Origin: Carnegiea gigantea
Lineage: Eukaryota > Streptophyta > Magnoliopsida > Caryophyllales > Cactaceae
NCBI GenBank assembly: GCA_029747015.1
Contig: JAKOGI010000333.1
Span: 338,501 to 402,500, forward strand
Direction: 5' to 3'
Length of the DNA stretch: 64,000 bases
This document shows, one piece after another, positions 58,022 through 64,000 of the stretch. Below the pieces are notes generated by a model, which was given only the letters and a program-made list of their open reading frames with translations, did no database searches and was not told the DNA's origin. How positions within the stretch are numbered: position 1 is the first letter of the stretch; every line of letters starts with the position of its first letter. A program made the position numbers and the translations under genes.

Positions 58022-58620
58022 TTATTTCTGCCGTACATGAGGACCCTTAGCCCCCCTTTGGGGTTAAGAGTGTAGCGACCGGCCGTTAGGCCATGCTTAA
58101 GGAACCTTAGCCCCCATTGAGGCCAAGAATGTAGCGACCGACCGTTGGGCCATGCTTGAGGACCCTTAGCCCTCATTGGGGCCAAGAGTGTAGCGACCGA
58201 CCGTTAGGCCATACTTGAGGACCCTTGGCCCCCATTGGATCCAAGAGTGTAGCGACCGGCTGTTAGGCCGTACTTGAGGACCCTTAGCCCCTATTGAGGC
58301 TAAGAGTGTAACGACCGGCCGTTCGGCCGTGTTTGAGGACCCTTAGCCCCCATTGGGACCAAAAGTGTAGCTACCAGCCGTTAGACCGTGCTTGAAGACC
58401 CTTAACCCCCATTGAGGCCAAGAGTGTAGCGACCGGCTATTAGGCCGTGCTTGAGGACCCATTGGAGCTAAGAGTGTAGTGACCAGGCGTTAGGCCGTGC
58501 TTGAGGAAGGCCAAGAGTGTAGCGACCGGCTGTTAGGCCGTGCTTGAGGACCCTTAGCCCCCATTGGGGCCAAGAGTGTAGCGACCGGCCATTAGGCCGT
58601 GCTTAGAGAGAATAAGGGGT
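58022..58620. repeat. Array 2 of the 59-bp repeat (about 10 units)
   Basis: Same unit as array 1. Two units carry internal deletions near 58455-58520. Each unit holds CGGCC-GTTA-GGCCG (or close variants) and CCCC-ATT-GGGG, so two small hairpins per unit. It follows the 3' tail of antisense ORF 3. Confidence 0.92.
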
Positions 58621-58807
58621 GCACATTAGTGTGAAAATGACCGCCTGTTACCTCTGGCTTCATTACTTATGAGCAAAATGTGCATGTGGTGGGGAATAAA
58701 GAAAAAGTGCGAGCCTAAGTATAGTATTTCCTCATGTTACTCCTATGCCAGGCCCATGGGACGAGGGTACCGTTAATGGTCTCCAATCGATATGTGTCGG
58801 GGTGGAT
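58621..58807. other. Spacer between array 2 and the F integrase end
   Basis: Mixed sequence with no ORF, probably the 3' untranslated start after F's pol. Confidence 0.4.
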
Positions 58808-59800
58808 TTATGAAGCGACCTTGTATGGGCCTTCCCAGTTGGCAGTTAGTTTGCCGTGTTCCCCCACCCTAGCTACAGCCTCCGTGTGCCGAAGAACAAG
58901 ATCACCAACATGAATTGACTGCACCAGCACTGTGCAGTTGTGCAGGCGTGCGATGCGCAGTTTATAGAGAGCTTCTCGGAGGAGAGCGTCATCACCGATG
59001 GAGGGGAGGAGATCGAGGGCTTCATGGAGTGCTGCATTGTTCAACTCCTCCTAGAAAGTTGTCAACCGGTGGGTGTGAAGGGCGACCTCAATGGGTATGA
59101 CAGCCTCGGATCCATAGGCTAACATAAAAGGGGTTTCGCTAGTAGTGGTCTTCTCCATGGTACGCAGATACCATAGGACGCCATGCAATTCGTCCACCCA
59201 TTTACCTTTTGCGTTGTCAAGCTTCTTCTGAGAGTCATGGAGGATAGATTTATTGGCCGCCTCGGCTTGCCCGTTGGTCTGGGGGTGCGCCACAGCAGTG
59301 AAGCGAGCCTAGCAGCCCAAGTTATTAAGATAGTCCGTGAGTTTACTAGTGTCGAGCTGCCGACCGTTGTCAAAAATTATGGTGCGAGGAATGCCGAAGC
59401 GGGTGATGATGTTTCGCTAAGTGAACTTTCGTACTTCAGCAGTGGTTATGGATGCGACGGTCTCAGCCTCGATCCATTTGGTGAAGTAGTCAATAGCCAT
59501 GAAGAGGTACTTGCGCTGCCCCATTGCCTTAGGAAAAGGGCCAAGGATATCCATTCCCCATGTGGCGAAAGGGAGGAGACTGACGATCGGCGTCATGGGG
59601 GTGGAGGGGGCTCGTTAGATGGGTGTGGACTTCTGGCATTTGTCATAGGTCTGCACTAGTGTCATTGCGTGCTCCTGCAAGCTAGGCCAGTAGTGGCCGG
59701 TCCGAATGGTCGTGATGGCTAATGCACGGCCTCCAGCATGTGTGCTGCAAATGCCTTCATGCAGTTCTTCCAGTACCCTTCTCCGTTCCCTTGGGGTCAC
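58808..59800 (-). pseudogene. Element F integrase, frame-broken
   Basis: In F's sense: the zinc-finger region LEELHEGICSTHAGGRAL to YDKCQKSTPI (59800-59615, H-H-C-C spacing). A core broken by shifts follows (59600-59300), then AHPQTNGQAEAANKSILHDS (~59293) with LRTMEKTTTSETPFMLAYGS, and the C-terminal part ELHG..., VGDLVLRHTEAVARVGEHGK, ANWEGPYKVAS (58808). The pieces are in order but not in one frame. Confidence 0.82.
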
Positions 59801-59971
59801 ACACCATAGAAGAGGTCGGGCAAAAGATCTTTTGTATAAGATTCCTTCGTATAAAATAAACTAGTTCGACCTCTTTTTCACTTTATCTACCTCTTTGGGA
59901 TCCGAGGGCAGCGTACCGTCAGTGAGGTATGCACGAATAGGCTCCATCCACGTTAAGCTTCTGTCCAACCA

Positions 59972-60568
59972 TTACACTTCATGTGGGTCGATGCTCCTCT
60001 CTGTCAGAGTTTCGCATTGGATGTTTTTGGGTTTCCCATCATCAGATGAGCTTGCCAGCTTAGACAGGGCGTCTGCCTGTTGGTTCTCTGAGCGAGAGAT
60101 GTGCGTGATGGTAAAATGCTTTAATAACTTAGTGGCCTCCCGTACCCGTCGAACATAAGCGGCCATGACGTCATCCTTTGCTTCGTATGCACCATTGAGC
60201 TGGCTGACGACTAGCTGGGAATCAGAGAAGACTTATACAGAATCGGCCCCCACAGTGTAGCAGAGCTCTATTCCCGTAACTACGGCTTCATACTTGACCT
60301 CACTGTTAAATGCCTTAAACATGAACTTTAGGGCATGCCCGTACCACGCCCCGGTGGGACTTTTAATAATGAGGCCGGCTCCACTGCTATCCTTAGTGGA
60401 CAAGCCGTCCACGTATAAGTTCCAGGGCCGCGGGCGCGAGTCCCCTTTGTCAGCGGGCATCATGCTCTCGGCTAGGAAGTCAGCCAATGCTTGCACCCTG
60501 ATGGCCCTCCGTGGTTTAAAGGCTAGGTCATAACGGGAGAGCTCGACGGCCCATTTCGAGAGCCGCAC
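59972..60568 (-). pseudogene. Element F second (archaeal-type) RNase H
   Basis: RLSKWAVELSRYDLAFKPRR (tail of the pol linker), then PWNLYVDGLSTKDSSGAGLI with the first Asp and NSEVKYEAVVTGIELCYTVG with the Glu. A break lies near 60233, then LKHFTITHISRSENQQADAL (~60120) gives the His/Asp end. Being a separate domain after the usual RNase H, it marks the Tat/Ogre lineage. Confidence 0.78.
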
Positions 60569-60604
60569 GGAGGTGTGTAACTTCTGGAGGACGTTCCTTA
60601 AGGG

Positions 60605-61880
60605 TTAGTCCATTAAGACTAAAATCTTGTGAGCCTCGAAGTATGGTCTCAGCTTCCAACTAACCATGACCAAGGCATATGTAAACTTCTCGATGAAGGG
60701 GTAGTTCGCCTCTGCACTAGCCAAGGTGTGACTTATGTAGTACACAAGGATTTGCTCCTTTAACCTTTTCACCACAAGGACGATGCTGATGGCGTGCTTT
60801 GAAACGGCCAAATACAGTACCAAGACTTCCCCTTCCATGGGACTGGCGATCTTGGGCAGGTGAGCTAAGTAGGTCTTTAAAGCCCGGAAGGCCTCGTCTG
60901 CTTGCTGGTCCCAACTGAAGCTGGCCCGCTGGTATAGGATGCGGAAGAATGACTGGCACTTATCTACGGACCGGGACATAAACCGTCCAAGGGAGGCTAT
61001 GCAGCTAGTCAGGCGCTGCACCTCTCATATATTCTGGGGCGGTTTTATATCGAGGACCGCCTGGATTTTGTCTGGGTTAGCTTCGATTCCGCAGCTGCTG
61101 ATCATAAAGCTAAGGAAGTTGCCTGACCGAACTCCAAAGACACTTCTTTGGGTTAAACTTCATGTTGAACGCCTGGAGTATGTCAAACGTCTTCCGCAGA
61201 TCACCCCCATGATCCTTCTCGGTCTTACTTTTTATAATCATGTCATCGACGTAGACTTCCATGGTTTGACCAACGAGGGGCTCGAAAAATTTGTTCACCA
61301 GGCGCTGGTCGGTGGCCCCTGCGTTCTTTAGCCTGAGGGGCATTATTTTATAACAGTGAAGGCCGCGATCCGTGATTAACGCTGTCTTTTCTTGGTCCTC
61401 TGGGCAGAGGGGCATCTGGTGATAATTGGAGAAGGCGTCCATGAAGCTCAGTAAGGCATGTCCGGCAGTGGCGTCCACCAACTTATTAATTTTTGGTAGT
61501 GGGTAGCTATCCTTTGGGGAGGCCTTATTCAAATCCGTGAAGTCCATGCACATTCTCCAAGTCTCATTGGGTTCCTTTACTAACACTACATTCAAGATCC
61601 AATCAGGGTATTGGCACTCTCGAATGAAATCAACCTCTAACAGCTTTTGAACTTCAGCATTGGCAGCGGCCGCTTTCTCGGGGCCCATATGGCGCTTCTT
61701 TTGGATAATCGGCTTGTGCCGAGTGTCCACATTCAGCCGGTGCTCCATCACATTTAGGGAAATGTCGAGCATTTCTTCAGGTCCAAACGCGAAAACATCC
61801 TTGCACTCCCGTAAGAGGGAAAGCAGCGATTGCCGATAACAGGCCGTGATGCTGCGACCTAGCTGCACAGTGCGCTCCAC
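60605..61880 (-). pseudogene. Element F reverse transcriptase and first RNase H
   Basis: RT: CKDVFAFGPEEMLDISLNVM, ETWRMCMDFTDLNKASPKDS, ALLSFMDAFSNYHQMPLCPE, MEVYVDDMIIKSKTEKDHGG with YVDD intact (~61266-61255). The frame runs open from 61880 to 61110. A shift follows, then RLTSCIASLGRFMSRSVDKC and the RNase H part VLYLAVSKHAISIVLV, SHTLASAEANYPFIEKFTYA, to 60605. RT is the best-kept part of F. The second Asp loop reads NYHQM where SYHQI is common. Confidence 0.85.
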
Positions 61881-62199
61881 GGGTCTTCTTCAGGCGAAAG
61901 GTGCTCCATCTCAATCTGTGGCTTATGGTCGAGGTCGGGAGCTTCTGACGAAGTGACGGGTGTGGATAACAAACTTTCGGGGCCAAAGTGGTCGGTCGCT
62001 GCCCTCAGCCCCTTCTCCGTCCTGGGGGCGGTTCAGAGGTCTGCGCTCCCTAGTCCGCTACAAGGTGTTTGCGGCTCACTAGGTAGCACTCCCGGCCATC
62101 TGCTAGTCCCTCCTTATTTCACCGGACACTGTCGTCATCCGCTCGAATTGAAGCTAGAGGAGGTTACAGGGAGATTGACAGCCTTCACTTGTGGAGGGG

Positions 62200-62412
62200 T
62201 CAGCGTCTAAAAGTTACATTATAGGCTAGTGGCACATAATTTTTTTTTAGATCAGAAATCAACCTCAATGCTCTTGGACTTGATCTTATCACCAAAAACG
62301 GCACTGGAAGGTGGATCATTCCTGTGGGATTCACTTCATGCCCACCGAAGCCCAGATAGGGTGCACAAATGGGAATGATGTTCGTGTCCGGAGATGAGGC
62401 GAGTTCTTCCAA
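62200..62412 (-). pseudogene. Element F protease fragment
   Basis: LGFGGHEVNPTGMIHLPVPF is the strand after the active site in Tat-type proteases. The active-site Asp-Ser/Thr-Gly upstream is not readable in one frame. Confidence 0.55.
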
Positions 62413-62989
62413 AACAGTCCTAAGTTAATGATGCCCACAGAGTCCCGCGTTGACCAGGATTCGCCGCATAATTGCAATAGCTATCTTCATCTTAACAACC
62501 AGGGGGTGTTAGGTAGGGAGAAGCGGAATCGCGGAACTTCATTTCCAACCAAATACCATTGTGGGCGCCGTTCAACAAGGGTCCTTGCTCCAGCGGTAAG
62601 CATTTGCTGGCATTTTTGAGTTGAGCTTTCCAAGCCGGACCGAGTTATTCCTTTCGTATTAAACCCCAGATATTGTGGCCACGATTCCATCGAGCATTCC
62701 TCATCCCGTGGCTGGGGTGGAGCAGGCTCTTGTTCTCGTTGAAGGAACCACGGTTCTTTCTTTAGAAATTGGTACGATCTGAACCCTTGTCCGCCACTGG
62801 TCATACAAGGGCTTTTTTCAGCTTTGGACATTCAGTCGTGTACGTCCACTTGTTCGTGGGAATTCGTAATACTTCTGGGTCAATTATGCGGCGTAGGGGG
62901 GTGGTCATCAGGAGGTGTCTTATAGCATAGGATGTCCTCTAACCTCATTGATGATCTCGCTGTCGGTAGTAAACTGGGGGTCAAACCGC
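62413..62989 (-). other. Element F linker between gag and protease
   Basis: One 114-codon open frame (62831-62487) has SKAEKSPCMTSGGQGFRSYQ and PAPPQPRDEECSMESWPQY. No motif recognised; likely the Gag-protease spacer. Confidence 0.35.
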
Positions 62990-63620
62990 CTCAAACTACA
63001 GCCTTTGCTCTCGGGGGCTGGGATTCATATCGCCGCAATTTGAAGTCTATCCCCCAGGGTCTTAGCCTTCTTCGGGGCGTAGAGTTGTCCCGGCACAGAT
63101 CTCAGTGGCTCGATGAAGTCCGCGGCCTTCCTCAGGGTATCGGCATATCATCTCCTTCTGTTCTGCTAAGAAGAGGAACTTGAAGCGGCCGCCTGAAGGC
63201 CGTTAGGAGGAGGTGTATGGCCACCCCATCCTCTAAGTCTTGAATCAAGCACTGCCTCTTGATGAAACGCTTGACAACTCAGTGAGGGACTCATGTGGGC
63301 CCTACTTGATCTTCGACAGGTAGATGCCAGTCCTCCTTTCCTTGAGCTAGGCAAAAAAGGGGGGGGGGGGGGGTGGGGGGAAAAAAGTGGCTAACAAAAT
63401 TTATCTGCCAGATCTTGAAACATGTAAACACTCCCCAGTGGTAGACCAATTAAACCCCGATTGCGCCACTTCATTTAAGTGGTAGCAGGGAAAAATTAGC
63501 GTCAATATGACGTCGTCCACATCCTGCACATACATCTGTGCCTTGTAGACCCGAAGATGCTCTTCAGGTCTGCCGTCCCATCATAAAGGTCTAACGTCGA
63601 CATATTGACTTTCCCGTGGT
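62990..63620 (-). pseudogene. gag: Element F gag core, frameshifted
   Basis: From 63610 downward: LDLYDGTAD, then (shifted) VYKAQMYVQDVDDVILTLIF, then GLPLGSVYMFQDLADKF to ~63407. After the G/C run come SLSCQAFHQEAVLDSRLRGW and NGLQAAASSSS. The order matches the Gag core of Tat-type polyproteins. At least three frame changes. Confidence 0.7.
63359..63380 (+). repeat. Poly-G run inside the F gag region
   Basis: 15 G, one T, 6 G, flanked by A runs on both sides. Replaces gag codons on the minus strand. May be real low complexity or an assembly artefact. Confidence 0.85.
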
Positions 63621-64000
63621 GTGGAGCATGATTATCTCAGCGCGAACAGGTAGAGACTTTTCAAGCGATTGGCCAAGCGGGCCGTCCTGACACCTTGATA
63701 GGGATTTCAAGATGACGTTCGACCTAACGAAGAAGGGATCCCTCTCTCCCGGTCGTTTTGCCTTGGAATTCTAGGGGGAGACGGGTCCCCATGACGAGCT
63801 CCTGACTACATTACTCCCTCGGAGGCACGCTCCGAGTGCGTTCGCAGTGAGTGTGGTGCTCCGGGCTGGCCGGCGACCTACCCAAAGGCCCTCCCTGAGT
63901 TGAGAGGTCTGTTCTTACTCTTCAAGCCAAGTGGTTCGCCGAGAATGGTCGCATAGGGCATAGGAAGCAGTTGCTTGCCCTTGTCGTTGCCCCCTGTGTG
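63621..64000 (-). other. F gag N-terminal region to window end
   Basis: No clear frame; expected to hold the gag N-terminus. The 5' LTR of F is not reached. Confidence 0.35.

Noticed and set aside
56041..58620. 59-bp repeats considered as a CRISPR array
   Set aside because: Units are contiguous without unique spacers, diverge freely, and lie in a plant retrotransposon.
59183..59659. 158-residue plus-strand ORF across F integrase
   Set aside because: Complement of the integrase core, which is recognisable on the minus strand.

Overview
The window is plant nuclear DNA, most likely from a eudicot (inferred). It is AT-rich and made almost entirely of nested, mostly decayed LTR retrotransposons. 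I found no convincing single-copy host gene, no tRNA or rRNA gene, and nothing bacterial. The plant-specific signals are Sirevirus-type Ty1/copia elements with an extra 3' ORF, Athila-type and Tat-type Ty3/gypsy elements, and a decayed plant-pararetrovirus-like block.

Layout, with my labels. D (1-~3790, minus) is the 3' half of an Athila-like element. A (~3820-4488, continuing at 37741-~37795, plus) is a Ty3/gypsy RT-RNase H remnant, cut in two by B. B (4489-37740, plus) is an old Athila-type gypsy element with 1.4-kb LTRs and an ATTGC target-site duplication (TSD). B itself carries two complete copia/Sirevirus insertions in the same orientation: E1 (6784-17950, TSD GAGAC) before B's gag, and E2 (20615-31614, TSD ATTAC) between B's protease and RT. 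From ~37796 to ~42690 lies a rearranged, duplicated pararetrovirus-like remnant with no intact ORF. After ~450 bp I cannot assign comes a 1.08-kb AT-dinucleotide array (43149-44224). F (44225 to the window end, minus) is a Tat-type gypsy element whose 5' LTR lies outside the window. It has gag, protease, RT, two RNase H domains and integrase on the minus strand, and three extra ORFs on the opposite strand, linked to two arrays of a 59-bp hairpin-rich repeat. C (46034-55773, minus, TSD ACTGT) is a young non-autonomous Athila-type element inserted in one of F's antisense ORFs. It keeps gag, part of protease and a long 3' ORF but has no RT, RNase H or integrase.

Workings and age: E1, E2 and C each have LTR pairs differing by about 2-3% (counted by eye). 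B's LTRs differ far more, which agrees with the nesting order. E1 encodes gag and pol in one uninterrupted reading frame from 8447 to 13492, broken only by stop codons. One of these, a TGA between gag and protease, is shared with E2 and sits inside a sequence that reads as a strong plant 3' splice site. An in-phase candidate donor lies upstream in both copies. This possible spliced gag-pol switch, the antisense-ORF/hairpin-repeat modules of F, and a noncoding block shared by B, C and D are the most interesting signals.

Limits: everything is read by eye. Boundaries set by TSDs and LTR ends are exact to the base; boundaries of decayed coding regions are approximate. Family names rest on recognised motifs and structure, not on database searches.
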